Part shown: positions 35,668-45,402 of the stretch, in pieces | Layout: each line of letters opens with the position of its first letter | Position numbering within the stretch: position 1 is the first letter of the stretch | Position numbers and translations under genes: made by a program | From: Streptomyces uncialis | Lineage (GTDB): Bacteria > Actinomycetota > Actinomycetes > Streptomycetales > Streptomycetaceae | Reading direction: 5' to 3' | Length of the DNA: 64,000 nucleotides | Assembly (NCBI RefSeq): GCF_001905345.1 | Contig: NZ_LFBV01000002.1 | Location: 930,001 to 994,000, forward strand | The notes under the pieces: model-generated | Databases searched by the model: none | Seen by the model: the letters and a program-made list of their open reading frames with translations, nothing else | Told to the model about the DNA's origin: nothing

Positions 35668-36591
35668 TCACCCCGTCCGCCGACGGATCCGTTTCACCTC
35701 GCCGTCGACGGCCCAGGCATCGGCGACCGGTCCGAGGTGGCCGAGCTTGTCGGGGTTGATCACCGCGCGGATGTCCTGGATCCGCCCGTCGAGCACATCG
35801 AGGGCCAGGATCTGGAGGACCTTGCCGTCCCGGTCACGGAAGACGGCACCGGGCCGGGCGTTGACCTCGTACGGCTCGAACGTCACGTCGACCCGGGCCA
35901 GCAACGGCACGACGGCGGCCAGCAGGCGGGCCACGTTCCCGGCACCGACGGCGGCCCTGGCCGCCTGCGGGGCCTTGCCGCCGCCGTCCGACGCCAGCCG
36001 CACATCGGCGGCCAGCAGCTCCCGCAAGGCATCGACATCACCTTCGCGCAGGGCGTCGAAGAACCGCGCCGCCAGCTCCCGCCGTTCCGCGCGGTCCGCT
36101 TCGAACCTCGGCCGCCCGGCGTCCATGTGCCGCCGTGCCCGTACCAGCAGTTGCCGACATGCCGCCTCCGAACGGCTCACCGCCGAGGCGATGTCGTCGA
36201 ACCCGAAGCCGAACACGTCCCGCAGCACGAACACCGACCGCTCCAGCGGGCTGAGCCGCTCCAGGAGCAGCAGCGCCGCCATCGACACCGAGTCGGCCAG
36301 CTCCGCCGAGCGCGCCGGGTCCTGGTACGGGTCGCTCAGCAGCGGCTCGGGGAACCACGGACCCACGTACGTCTCCCGCCGCACCCGCGCGGAGCGCAGC
36401 ACGTCGATCGAGATCCGGGTGACCGTGGCGGACAGGAACGCCTTGACCGACGCGGGAAGCGTCGTCGAGGCGTCGAAGCGCAGCCAGGCCTCCTGCACCG
36501 CGTCCTCGGCCTCGCTCACGCTGCCCAGGATCCGGTAGGCGACCGAGAACAGCAGTGGCCGCAGCTCCTGGAACTCCTCGGCCTTGTTCAC
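35668..36591 (-). CDS. ECF sigma factor, SigJ-like with SnoaL-type C-terminal domain
   Basis: The 307-residue protein starts at a GTG with AGGAGG upstream. Region 2 is in LLFSVAYRILGSVSEAEDAVQEAWLRF, region 4 in LSPLERSVFVLRDVFGF and DDIASAVSRSEAACRQLLVRAR. A C-terminal SnoaL-like domain of about 110 residues follows (ARFFDALREGDVDALREL to the end). This is the ECF41/SigJ group, where the C-terminal domain controls activity in place of an anti-sigma factor. The AhpD-like gene upstream is the usual partner and likely target. Confidence 0.92.
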   Translation of the reverse strand: MNKAEEFQELRPLLFSVAYRILGSVSEAEDAVQEAWLRFDASTTLPASVKAFLSATVTRISIDVLRSARVRRETYVGPWFPEPLLSDPYQDPARSAELADSVSMAALLLLERLSPLERSVFVLRDVFGFGFDDIASAVSRSEAACRQLLVRARRHMDAGRPRFEADRAERRELAARFFDALREGDVDALRELLAADVRLASDGGGKAPQAARAAVGAGNVARLLAAVVPLLARVDVTFEPYEVNARPGAVFRDRDGKVLQILALDVLDGRIQDIRAVINPDKLGHLGPVADAWAVDGEVKRIRRRTG

Positions 36592-36740
36592 GCCGTGTCC
36601 TCCTCCTTGAGGTCTTCCCGCCCGGCCCGCGCATCCACGCGGCACGCCACCGGTGATCCGGCGACCCGTCAGCCGCGTCGTCGCGGTGGAATCCTGCTGT
36701 TCCCCAGCGCGTCATCGACGGCCGGTCGACCGGCGGCCGG

Positions 36741-37214
36741 TCAGTGGAACTGGCCGACCTGGTAGTCACCGGCCGGCTGCTGGACGATGAGGTTCAGCCG
36801 GTTCGCCGCGTTCATGACGGAGACCAGGATCACCAGGGCGGTGAGCTGCTCCTCTTCGTAGTGCTTCGCGGCGCGTGCCCAGCACTCGTCGCCGACCCCG
36901 CCGGCCGCGTCCGCGACCCGGGTCCCCTGCTCCGCCAGTTCCAGCGCGGCCCGTTCCGCCTCGGTGAAGACCGTGGCCTCCCGCCACGCCGCCACCAGGT
37001 GCAGCCGCGCCGATGTCTCACCGGCCGCGGCGGCCTCCTTGGTGTGCATGTCGACGCAGACGGCGCAGCCGTTGATCTGGCTCACGCGCAGGGCCACGAG
37101 TTCCTGTGTCGCGGCGGGCAGCGGCGACTCCTTGAGTGCCCTGCCCGCGGCCATGAAGTGCTTGAGGGACCTGGTCCCTGTCGTGGTGGCGAGGTAGTCC
37201 AGTCGCGCGTCCAT
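36741..37214 (-). CDS. carboxymuconolactone decarboxylase / AhpD-like protein
   Basis: The 157-residue alpha-helical protein has the AhpD redox motif NGCAVCVDMHTKEA (CxxC plus His), the family core FMAAGRALKESPLP and a C-terminal NRLNLI. It is predicted to be a peroxide-detoxifying thiol enzyme, or a dimeric oxidoreductase for small organic radicals. It is read from the ATG at 37214, the first good start with a ribosome site (GGAGGAGAAC). It sits directly upstream of a SigJ-like sigma factor, the classic ECF41 arrangement. Confidence 0.9.
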   Translation of the reverse strand: MDARLDYLATTTGTRSLKHFMAAGRALKESPLPAATQELVALRVSQINGCAVCVDMHTKEAAAAGETSARLHLVAAWREATVFTEAERAALELAEQGTRVADAAGGVGDECWARAAKHYEEEQLTALVILVSVMNAANRLNLIVQQPAGDYQVGQFH

Positions 37215-37465
37215 CGTGTTCTCCTCCGTGCTGTGCGGCTCGTCGGTGGCGGTATCCCTGGGACGAGACAGCACCGCGCCCTGTGACACGGAGGCGTGTG
37301 ATCCACGTCATCCCGAACACGGCCACCGCACCGGTCGACCGGGCGGGAAGGCGACGGGGGTCTGTTCAGGTGGTGCGGCGGGCGGCGCCCCGCACGGCGT
37401 GCGGCAACCCCGAACAGAACATATGACTATATGCCCGTTCATACGGACCGCAGAGAGAGGTGCAC

Positions 37466-37624
37466 ATGAACGGAGGCCAGCTCGCGAAGACGGGCACAGG
37501 AGCCCTGGCGATCGGTGGTGTGGCGCTGGGTGTGGAGTGGATCGTGGGACTCTCGCTGCTGATCGTGGCGGCGGGAGCGTTCTGCGTCCGGCTGGGGTTC
37601 CAGAGACGGACGCGACGGCGGTGA
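37466..37624 (+). CDS. 52-residue LAXTG sorting-signal microprotein
   Basis: This small gene codes for 52 residues. It begins MNGGQLAKTG, so a sortase motif of the LAXTG type (class E sortase, as for chaplins) starts at residue 6. A hydrophobic stretch of about 30 residues follows (TGALAIGGVALGVEWIVGL and on), and then a basic tail, QRRTRRR. Nothing but a cell-wall sorting signal is present: no signal peptide and only five residues before the motif. The ribosome site AGAGAGG lies just before the ATG. Its stop overlaps the GTG of the glycosyltransferase (GTGA), so they should be translated together. Function unknown. Confidence 0.75.
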   Translation: MNGGQLAKTGTGALAIGGVALGVEWIVGLSLLIVAAGAFCVRLGFQRRTRRR

Positions 37625-38985
37625 ACTCCGCCCCGACCGTCGGCCGGCGGCCCCGCGCGCCGCTCCTCGCCGCGACTCTCGCCCTCCTGGTCATCGGGGC
37701 CTGGGCCGCGGTACGGGGACTGGAGGCGGGCGGTGTCCTCGGGGACCGGGACGACGGCCGCACGGTCCTGCTGTGGGCGCCGGTCGCGCTGCTGCTGATC
37801 CTCCAGAGCGTGCTCTACGCCTGCGAGCGGCCGCACCGTGCCGACGCCGCCGGGCAACGCGCCCTGGACGAGCTGCGGATCGCGGTCCTGGTCCCCGTGT
37901 ACAACGAGGACCCCGCCTATCTGCGGGCCGCGCTGACGGCGCTGGCCGCGCAGTCCCGTCGCCCCGACGCGGTGCACCTCGTCGACGACGGCTCCGACGA
38001 CGGCTGTCCCGCCGTCGAGAAGTGGTGGACCCGCCACGCGGCGGAAGCGGGCATCCGCACCACCTGGCAGCGCACCCCCAACCAGGGCAAGCGCCACGCG
38101 CAGGTCACCGCGCTGCGCGAGGCGGACGACGCCGACATCATCGTCACCGTCGACTCCGACGCCTGTCTCGCCGCCGACGCCCTCGGTGAAGTGCTCCAGC
38201 CCTTCGCCGACCCCCGGGTCCAGGGCAGCGCCGGACTGGTGGTCGCCGCCAACCACCGTGCCACCCTCCTCACCCGGGTCACCGACCTCTACTTCGTCGC
38301 CAACCAGCTCGTGGACCGCTCCGCGCTCTCCCCGCTCGGCGCGGTGATGGTCGCCCCCGGCAGCCTCGCCGCGTACCGGGCCCCCGTCCTGCGCGACAAC
38401 CTCGCCGCCTACCTCGGTGAGACCTTCATGGGCAGGCCCGTCCACTTCTCCGACGACTCGCTGCTGACCCTCTTCGCCCTGCTGAGGGGGCGGGTGGTCC
38501 AGCAGCCCAGCGCGGTCGTCCTCACCGCCATGCCCGAACGCACCGGTCACCATCTGCGCCAGTACCTGCGCTGGATGCGCGGCTCCACGATCCGCTCGCT
38601 GTGGCGCGCCCGCCATCTCCCCCTCACCCATCCCGCCTATGTCGCCCAGTTGCTGCGCTGGTTCCTCCAACTCGTGTGCACCGGCGCCCTCTGCTGGATG
38701 GCCGTCCTCCATCTGCGCCACGACATCGGCTTCTCCCCCTGGCTGGCCACCGTCCCCCTGCTCATCGGCTACGCCCAGGCCCTGCGCTACCTCACGGTCC
38801 GCCGCTCCGACGAGACCCTCGCCCACCAGACCGTCACCTGGCTGCTCACCCCCCTCGCCCTGCTCTGGGCGTGGACCGTGCTGCGCGCGGTCCGCTGGTA
38901 CGCGACCCTCACCTGCGGCCGGACCCGCTGGGGCACCCGCGCGGGCGGCCCCGAGGTCGTCCTCACGGCCCCGGTCACCGCCTGA
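37621..38985 (+). CDS. membrane family-2 glycosyltransferase, hyaluronan-synthase-like
   Basis: The 454-residue integral membrane enzyme has two N-terminal helices. A GT2 domain follows: AVLVPVYNED, HLVDDGSDDG, TVDSDACLAAD (DxD), FSDDSLLTL, and the processive signature QYLRWMRGS (QxxRW). Three or four C-terminal helices complete it. Such enzymes polymerise and export a beta-linked polysaccharide from UDP-sugars; hyaluronan, chitooligosaccharide and cellulose-like products are all possible. Start GTG at 37621 is set by overlap with the LAXTG microprotein gene rather than by the longer frame, which would run through it. The pair suggests a cell-surface polysaccharide function. Confidence 0.88.
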   Translation: MNSAPTVGRRPRAPLLAATLALLVIGAWAAVRGLEAGGVLGDRDDGRTVLLWAPVALLLILQSVLYACERPHRADAAGQRALDELRIAVLVPVYNEDPAYLRAALTALAAQSRRPDAVHLVDDGSDDGCPAVEKWWTRHAAEAGIRTTWQRTPNQGKRHAQVTALREADDADIIVTVDSDACLAADALGEVLQPFADPRVQGSAGLVVAANHRATLLTRVTDLYFVANQLVDRSALSPLGAVMVAPGSLAAYRAPVLRDNLAAYLGETFMGRPVHFSDDSLLTLFALLRGRVVQQPSAVVLTAMPERTGHHLRQYLRWMRGSTIRSLWRARHLPLTHPAYVAQLLRWFLQLVCTGALCWMAVLHLRHDIGFSPWLATVPLLIGYAQALRYLTVRRSDETLAHQTVTWLLTPLALLWAWTVLRAVRWYATLTCGRTRWGTRAGGPEVVLTAPVTA

Positions 38986-39172
38986 CGCCGTCCCGGCAGC
39001 GGCGGTCCCGTCCGGCGGAATCCGGGCGGGGCCCGTCGTCCGTGGCGCGGTACCGAGCGGCCGGGACGGGTTCAGGCCCACGCAGGTGGACTCTCCCCGT
39101 ACCTGGCCGGCACACCTCCCGAACCCGGTGGAAGTGTGCTAATTCTCCTCCGGGTCCGGACCCAGGAACGGG

Positions 39173-41962
39173 GTGCACAGCGAGATGCGTGGTACTTCCC
39201 ACGGACGACGGCTCGGTGCGGTCGTCTGCGCGGCGATGGTTCTCTCGGTGTCGGCGTCGGCTTCGGCGCTGACTTCGGCTCCGGCTTCGTCCCCGTCACC
39301 GGCCTCGGCCTCGGCGCCGACCGCCGCCGGAGCGGCTACGCGGGCCGTGGCGGCACCGGCTGCGGCACCGGTGGCGCGGGCGGCGCCCGGCACCCCCGGG
39401 GTACCGCAGAGCCCTGTCGAGGTCTACCGGGAGAACTTCGAGAACGGGACGGGCCCGACCCCGGTCCTGCTCGACGAGTACACCGGGGCGCCACCCGTGA
39501 ACGCCACCTACACCGCCGACCCGAACTGGCTGGACCCGGCGCAGTGCAACGGGATCATCCTCAGCGAGTCCGGGGAGGACCAGCCGGACTGCGCGAGCGC
39601 CAGCTCGGCGGCCATGCTCGATCTGCGGGACATGGCCGGTGTGCTGGGCCAGGTGGGGGGCGCCGCCGACCCGACCGTCAACCACGCCGTGTCCGCGTGG
39701 ACCGCGGGGGACCCGGGGGCGGATCTGACGGAGTTCGCCACGGTCGAGCCGATCCCGCTCGTCAGCGAGAACCGGTTCATCACGTTCTCCGTGGACGTCG
39801 CCGCCATCAACTGCTTCGCCTCGGGGCCGCGACTGGAGTTCTATCTCACCGGCTCCGGCCCGGAGATTCCCACGTTCACCAGCCCGATCGACCCCTGCAC
39901 CGACCCCCGCGCCCAGACATACCCCGGGAGGAAGGAAGTGGAGGCGGGTTCCTTCCCCAGCAACGGTTCCGTGCTGTTCACGGGTACGTCCGTGGGGATC
40001 AGGATGGTCAACGCGAACGGCGGCGGGGGCGGCAACGACCACGCGTTCGACAATGTCGGCATCCTGGATGTGACGCCGCAGCTCGACAAGGAGTTCAACC
40101 CTCCGACGATCTCCCAGAACGCCGTCTCACAGCTGACGTTCACGGTCACCAACACCAGCGAACTCGCGGCGAAGACCGGCTTCTCGCTCACCGACGCGCT
40201 GCCCGCCGGGGTCGTGGTCGCCTCCTCCCCCAACGCCTCCACCACCTGCGGGAACGGCACGGTCACCGCGACCCCGGGATCGTCCTCGGTGTCCCTGGCC
40301 AACGGGGGCCTGACCACCGGCACCGCGTCGTGCGTCTTCATGGTGGACGTCACCGCCGCGGACGCGGGCACCTATCCGAACACCCCGGCGGACCTGGCCC
40401 TCGTCGGCCTCGACCCACCCGCGACCGCGACCCTGACCGTCACGGCGCCCGCCGGTCCGTCGCTCGTGAAGAGGGCGGCCGAGGCGTCGTTCAGCACCGG
40501 ACAGCAGCTCCACTACAGCTACCGGGTCACGAACAACGCCGACGAGCCCCTGACCGGTGTCGCGGTCACCGACAACGGACCGGGCACCCCCGTCGTCACC
40601 TGCCCGTCGGGCACGCTGGCCCCGGGCGCCTCCGTGACCTGCACCGCGCTGTACACGGCGACCGCCGTCGATGCCACGGCGGGCACCATCGTCAACCGGG
40701 CGACCGTCACCGGCACCACCGAGGCCGGGACACCGCTCAGCGCCACCAGCAACACCGTCGTCGTCCCCCTGCGGTCGCTGGCCGTCACCAAGGCGGCCGT
40801 CGAACCCGTCTTCAGCGCGGCGGGGCAGACCCTGCACTATGTCTACCGCGTGACCAACACCGGCCGCGCCCAGCTCGGCGCCGTCACCGTCACCGACGAC
40901 GGACCCGGTACCCCGGCCGTCATCTGCCCGCCGACCGTGCTCGCGCCCGGGGCGAGCGTGCGGTGCGTCGCCTCGTACGTCACCACCGCCGCCGATGTGG
41001 AGGCCGGACAGGTCGTCAACAAGGCGACGGCGACCGGCTCCGATGTGCAAGGGGGGTCCGCGCGGGCGGTCAGCGCGACCGTCACCGTCCCCTACCGGGC
41101 ATTCCGCGCCGATCTCGCCGTCGACAAGACGGGCCCCGCGACCGCCCGGCCCGGCGAGCGGCTGACCTACACCCTGACCCTGACGAACAACGGACCCGCC
41201 GACTCCACCGGCTGGACCGTCACCGACCCCCTGCCCGCCGCGCTGACCGGTACGCGGACCCTCAGCCCCGGTTGCGAGATCGAGTCGGCCACCCTGACCT
41301 GCACCGGCACGGAACTGGCCGACGGCGACAGCGTCACCCTCCAGGTGTCGGGAATCCTCTCCCCCGGCGGCACGGCCGTCACGAACACGGCCACCGTCAC
41401 CGGCCGGGACCCCGACCCGGACCCGGAGAACAACACCAGCATCCTCGTCACGACCATCCCCTCGGTGGAGATCGTGAAGAAGCAGAACGGCCCCGCCTCG
41501 GTGCGCGCGGGCGCCACCGTGTCCTACACGATCACGGTCCGCAACACCGGCTCCTCCCCCACCACCGCCGCCTTCACCGACGATCTCTCCCGCCTTCTGG
41601 ACGACGCCGCGTACAACGACGACGCCACCGCCACCAGCGGCCGGGTCGACTACGGCGAGCCCGTCCTGTCCTGGGAAGGCACCCTCGCGGCCGGCGGGAG
41701 CGCGACCATCGACTTCTCGGTCACCACGGACCGGCGGACCTTCGGGGACCTGCGGCTCGACAACACCGTGACCTCCCCGACCCCCGGCAGCAACTGCCCC
41801 ACGAACCACCCGGACACCCGCTGCACCACCCACGGCACCGTCATCACCAAGGACAAGGACAAGACGGCCCGGCCGGGCCCCCAGGGGCAGACCCGGCCCG
41901 GTGTCCGCCAGGAGCGGCCCGTGGACGCACGGCCGATCGACACCCCGAGCATGCTCGGCTGA
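39173..41962 (+). CDS. large secreted DUF11-repeat protein
   Basis: The 929-residue protein starts at a GTG (an ATG at 39185 is the alternative). It has a signal peptide ending near ASASAL, an Ala/Pro/Ser-rich linker, an N-terminal beta domain of about 220 residues with FENGTGPTPVLLDEYTG, then five or so DUF11/conserved repeat domains (for example GATVSYTITVRNTGSSPTTAA and LTYTLTLTNNGPADST). The C-terminal end is basic and Pro-rich, with no LPXTG/LAXTG signal and no terminal membrane helix. It is likely to be released or held non-covalently at the surface. Isolated Thr/Val-rich repeats suggest adhesion or scaffolding. Confidence 0.82.
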   Translation: MHSEMRGTSHGRRLGAVVCAAMVLSVSASASALTSAPASSPSPASASAPTAAGAATRAVAAPAAAPVARAAPGTPGVPQSPVEVYRENFENGTGPTPVLLDEYTGAPPVNATYTADPNWLDPAQCNGIILSESGEDQPDCASASSAAMLDLRDMAGVLGQVGGAADPTVNHAVSAWTAGDPGADLTEFATVEPIPLVSENRFITFSVDVAAINCFASGPRLEFYLTGSGPEIPTFTSPIDPCTDPRAQTYPGRKEVEAGSFPSNGSVLFTGTSVGIRMVNANGGGGGNDHAFDNVGILDVTPQLDKEFNPPTISQNAVSQLTFTVTNTSELAAKTGFSLTDALPAGVVVASSPNASTTCGNGTVTATPGSSSVSLANGGLTTGTASCVFMVDVTAADAGTYPNTPADLALVGLDPPATATLTVTAPAGPSLVKRAAEASFSTGQQLHYSYRVTNNADEPLTGVAVTDNGPGTPVVTCPSGTLAPGASVTCTALYTATAVDATAGTIVNRATVTGTTEAGTPLSATSNTVVVPLRSLAVTKAAVEPVFSAAGQTLHYVYRVTNTGRAQLGAVTVTDDGPGTPAVICPPTVLAPGASVRCVASYVTTAADVEAGQVVNKATATGSDVQGGSARAVSATVTVPYRAFRADLAVDKTGPATARPGERLTYTLTLTNNGPADSTGWTVTDPLPAALTGTRTLSPGCEIESATLTCTGTELADGDSVTLQVSGILSPGGTAVTNTATVTGRDPDPDPENNTSILVTTIPSVEIVKKQNGPASVRAGATVSYTITVRNTGSSPTTAAFTDDLSRLLDDAAYNDDATATSGRVDYGEPVLSWEGTLAAGGSATIDFSVTTDRRTFGDLRLDNTVTSPTPGSNCPTNHPDTRCTTHGTVITKDKDKTARPGPQGQTRPGVRQERPVDARPIDTPSMLG

Positions 41963-42021
41963 ACCAAGGAAGCAGGACGGACAAGGCAATGACCTGACCG
42001 GCGCGGACCGCCGGTAGGAAC

Positions 42022-42066
42022 CGCCGGAACGGGTGCGCACCTCCTGGGTGCGCACCCGTTCCGGCG
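42022..42066. terminator. bidirectional terminator, 20-bp stem
   Basis: A perfect 20-bp inverted repeat (42022-42041 with 42047-42066) closes the 5-base loop TCCTG. It lies between the convergent DUF11 and acyl-CoA ligase genes, 32 bases before the stop of the latter. Confidence 0.85.
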
Positions 42067-42097
42067 TCCGGACGGTCCTGCGAGGACACCGCCGCGT

Positions 42098-43654
42098 TCA
42101 GCGCGGTGCCGACAGCTCCCGTTTGAGGATCTTCCCGGTCGCGGTCATGGGGAGGGAGTCACGGAACTCGATGATCCGGGGGTACTTGTACGCGGCCATG
42201 TTCCCCTTGCACCACCGGACCAGTTCCTCCTCGGTGACGGTGGCTCCCGGTGCGCGGATGACATACGCCTTGACCTCCTCGCCGTGGCTGGGGTGCGGCA
42301 CCCCGGCCACGGCCACCAGACTCACCTCCGGATGGGTGAGCAGGATCTCCTCCAGTTCACGGGGATAGACATTGAAGCCGCCGCGGATGATGAGGTCCGT
42401 GGTGCGGTCGACGATGAAGACGAAGCCGTCGGTGTCGCGGCGGCCGATGTCACCGGTACGGAACCAGCCCCGCGGGTCGATCGCCGCCGCGGTCGCCTCC
42501 GGCCGGTCGAGATAGCCCTTCATCACATTGTGGCCGCGGACCCGGATCTCCCCGGGCTCGTCCGGCGCGGCCGACGATCCGTCGTCCCGCACGATCCGTA
42601 TCTCCACCCCCCACACCGGATGTCCGACCGAACCGGGCTTGCGCGGCCGGTCCCTGCGGTTGAAGGTGGCGACCGGACTGGTCTCGGAGAGCCCGTACCC
42701 CTCCAGGACCGGTATCCCGAAGCGTTCCTCGAACGCCCTCAGCACCTCGACCGGCAGGGCGGACCCGCCGGAGACGCTGATCCGCAGATTCCCGGCGATG
42801 GCTTCCAGATCGAAGCGGTCGGCCGCCTCATGGGTCAGCAGCGCCCAGTACATCGTGGGGACCCCCGCGAAGAAGGTGACCCGCTCGCGTTCCATCGCGG
42901 CCAGCGCCGCCCCCGGTTCGAAGCGGGGCAGCAGCACGACCTTCGCGCCGCTCGCGAAGCCCGCGTTGAGCTGCACGGTCTGGCCGAAGGAGTGGAAGAG
43001 CGGGAGCGCGACCAGGTGCACGTCGTCCGGGGTGGTGCCGAACAGCCGATTGGCCAGCAGGGCGTTCTGCACCATGTTGCTGTGGGTCAGCTCCGCGCCC
43101 TTGGGGCTGCCGGTCGTACCGCTGGTGTAGAGCACGACCGCCGTGTCCGTCTCCCGGGTGGGCACGGTGTCGAACCCGTCGGGGGTGCCCGCGGTGAGGT
43201 CCGCCAGGGTCGGCGGCTCCCCGGGGGCGGCGGTGCCCCGCGGATCGGCGGTGATCATGATGAGGTGTTCGCAGCCGGGCACCGCCTCGAACGCCGCCCG
43301 GCCCGCCTCGCCCATGGGCAGCTGCCCGGTGCCCTCGAAGCAGAAGTACGCCTTCGCCCCCGAGTCCCGCAGATGGTAGGTGATCTCACGGGCGTTGAGC
43401 AGCACGTTCAGCGGCACCACCGTCGCCCCGGTCTTCAGGATGCCGAAGTAGACGACGGGGAAGGACGGCAGATTGGGGCAGCTCAGGGCGACCCGGTCGC
43501 CGGGGCCGACGCCACGGGCGGCGAGCCCCGCGGCGACCCGGCCGGCTGCCGCGTCGACCTCCGCGTACGTCAGCCGGGTCCCGTCGAGGACGAGCGCGTC
43601 CCGGTCCGGGTGCTCCCGGGCCGTGTCCTCCAGCAGAACGGCCAGGTTGAGCAT
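42098..43654 (-). CDS. long/medium-chain acyl-CoA synthetase (AMP-forming ligase)
   Basis: The 518-residue ANL-superfamily enzyme has the AMP motif LYTSGTTGSPKGAELTH, the A5 region GYGLSETSP, GWFRTGDIG, the hinge RTTDLIIRGGFNVYPRELE, and the catalytic Lys in TGKILKREL. It activates a carboxylic acid to its CoA thioester. It is the third gene of a minus-strand unit after a GMC oxidoreductase and an aldehyde dehydrogenase, so the set would take an alcohol through aldehyde and acid to acyl-CoA. The gap to the dehydrogenase is 35 bases. Confidence 0.92.
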   Translation of the reverse strand: MLNLAVLLEDTAREHPDRDALVLDGTRLTYAEVDAAAGRVAAGLAARGVGPGDRVALSCPNLPSFPVVYFGILKTGATVVPLNVLLNAREITYHLRDSGAKAYFCFEGTGQLPMGEAGRAAFEAVPGCEHLIMITADPRGTAAPGEPPTLADLTAGTPDGFDTVPTRETDTAVVLYTSGTTGSPKGAELTHSNMVQNALLANRLFGTTPDDVHLVALPLFHSFGQTVQLNAGFASGAKVVLLPRFEPGAALAAMERERVTFFAGVPTMYWALLTHEAADRFDLEAIAGNLRISVSGGSALPVEVLRAFEERFGIPVLEGYGLSETSPVATFNRRDRPRKPGSVGHPVWGVEIRIVRDDGSSAAPDEPGEIRVRGHNVMKGYLDRPEATAAAIDPRGWFRTGDIGRRDTDGFVFIVDRTTDLIIRGGFNVYPRELEEILLTHPEVSLVAVAGVPHPSHGEEVKAYVIRAPGATVTEEELVRWCKGNMAAYKYPRIIEFRDSLPMTATGKILKRELSAPR

Positions 43655-43689
43655 GGGGTTCCTCCAGATCGGCGGGGTACGGGCGGGGA

Positions 43690-45402
43690 TCAGCCGCGCA
43701 GCGCGGAGGCGAAGATCCCCGGCAGGGCCGACCAGCGGGGCGCGGCGGCGAAGCCGCTGAGCAGCCGTCCGGTGGTCGCGGCGGTCCGGTTGGTGACGAA
43801 CCACGGCGGCTTCGGGGACAGTGACGGTTCGCCGTGCAGGAGCGAGCGGGGGGCGGGGCGGAACGGCCCGCGTACCACCGTGCGTTCCGGACCGTCGAGC
43901 AGCAGGGCGTTGTGGACCACACCGATCCCGCTCTGCACATCGTCGACCGTGTGCCCGGGGAAGGCGCCCCAGCTCGCGGTGGCGGTCAGATAGCCGACGC
44001 CGGTCCAGGCGTTCACGGCGACCGTCCCGTAGCGCAGCCGGGCGATCGCCTCGTCCAGCGCGGGGCCGAGGGCGGCGAGGGTACGGGGGTGGGCGATGAG
44101 ATTGACGCCGAGGGTTCCGGCGAACCGCTCGTTCGCGGTGGTGACCGCGTCGTCCAGGAAGGCGGCCGGGTCGCCGGGCAGTTCGAGGACGCCCAGCACC
44201 GGGGCGAAGTACTCGGTGGTCAGCGCCGGTCCCGGGTCCCGGGCGTCGAGGTCCTCGATCAGGACGCGGTCACCGATCCGGCGTGCTCCGGCGTACTCGG
44301 TGAGTGCCTGGGCGACCCGGTCGTCGCTGCCCGGGTAGTAGGCCGGGCGGGCCGGGGCCTTGGCGAGGGCGGCCCGCAGATGGGCCAGGAAGCGGTCCTT
44401 CTGCGCCCACCCGGAACTGAGGACGACGACCTGGCTCGCGACGCAGTTGTAGCCGCCGTTGTGGAGCCGCTGGGTGGCGACGTGTTCCGCCTGGAAGCGG
44501 AGATCGGCGTCGGACCAGTTCCCCGGGAGCACGAGGGTGGGTGAGACGCCGCCCAGTTCGCTGGTGACGGGCTTGTCGAGCAGCGGGGTGCCTGCGCGTT
44601 TGCGGTCGGCGCCCGCGGCGCCCGTGCCGAAGACGATCGCGTCATGGGTGACGGCGCTGCCGGTCATATGGACATGGCCGACGTCCGGGTGGTGGACGAG
44701 ATGGGTGCCGATGTCGGCCCCGCCGGTCAGGATCCGGACCGCGCCGGCGTCGATCAGCGGGGCCAGTACCGCGCGGAAGACGGTGAGCAGTCCGTCGGTG
44801 ACCGGGTTGAGCTTGAGGACGACGACCCGGTTGTGGGCGTAGAGCTCGTACAGCACGTCCAGGACCGGGATGGAGGTGATGTTCCCGGCGCCGAGGACGA
44901 CGCCGACGCCGCCGGTCTCCTTCGGCCTGCGCAGGGCGAGTCCGGCCCGGTCGCGGATCTCGTCGGTGGTGATGCCCGGGGGCATCCAGACATCGGCGCT
45001 GAACCCGCTGAGCAGCAGCCGGTCGTAGACACTGTGCGGCAGGACCCGTACGGCGACCCGTCCGCCGGGGGCCGGCCGGGTGGTGAACGCGTCGACGGGG
45101 CTCCGTCCGGCCTCCAGTGCCCGGATGCTCGCGGCCAGCGCCCCGGTGCCGGTCAGTACGGGGTACGGGCCGGTGATCCACTCCTCGCCGGTGAGCGGGC
45201 TGTCGTCGGGGAGCCGTTTGTACGCGGCGGCGGCGCGCACCCAGGCCGCCGCGTGCTCACCGGCGGCGGTGTGGACGCGTTCCAGCAGTTCGCGGCGGCG
45301 GGCGAGTCCGAGGGCGGCCCAGGCGGACTCGCCCCGTACGAGGTCGGCGACGGCGCGGTCGGCCTCGGCCAGCCGGTCGGCGGCGGGTGCGGAGGTGGTC
45401 AT
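43690..45402 (-). CDS. aldehyde dehydrogenase family protein
   Basis: The 570-residue enzyme is longer than usual for the family (about 480-500). NAD-binding and active-site features are VGVVLGAGNITSIPVLDVL, KLNPVTDGL, the catalytic Glu region SELGGVSPTLVLPG, and the active-site Cys in NGGYNCVASQ. The usual G-Q-x-C context is replaced by GGYNC, placing it in a divergent subgroup. The ATG at 45402 overlaps the stop of the GMC oxidoreductase (ATGA). It should oxidise the aldehyde formed by the latter. Confidence 0.88.
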   Translation of the reverse strand: MTTSAPAADRLAEADRAVADLVRGESAWAALGLARRRELLERVHTAAGEHAAAWVRAAAAYKRLPDDSPLTGEEWITGPYPVLTGTGALAASIRALEAGRSPVDAFTTRPAPGGRVAVRVLPHSVYDRLLLSGFSADVWMPPGITTDEIRDRAGLALRRPKETGGVGVVLGAGNITSIPVLDVLYELYAHNRVVVLKLNPVTDGLLTVFRAVLAPLIDAGAVRILTGGADIGTHLVHHPDVGHVHMTGSAVTHDAIVFGTGAAGADRKRAGTPLLDKPVTSELGGVSPTLVLPGNWSDADLRFQAEHVATQRLHNGGYNCVASQVVVLSSGWAQKDRFLAHLRAALAKAPARPAYYPGSDDRVAQALTEYAGARRIGDRVLIEDLDARDPGPALTTEYFAPVLGVLELPGDPAAFLDDAVTTANERFAGTLGVNLIAHPRTLAALGPALDEAIARLRYGTVAVNAWTGVGYLTATASWGAFPGHTVDDVQSGIGVVHNALLLDGPERTVVRGPFRPAPRSLLHGEPSLSPKPPWFVTNRTAATTGRLLSGFAAAPRWSALPGIFASALRG

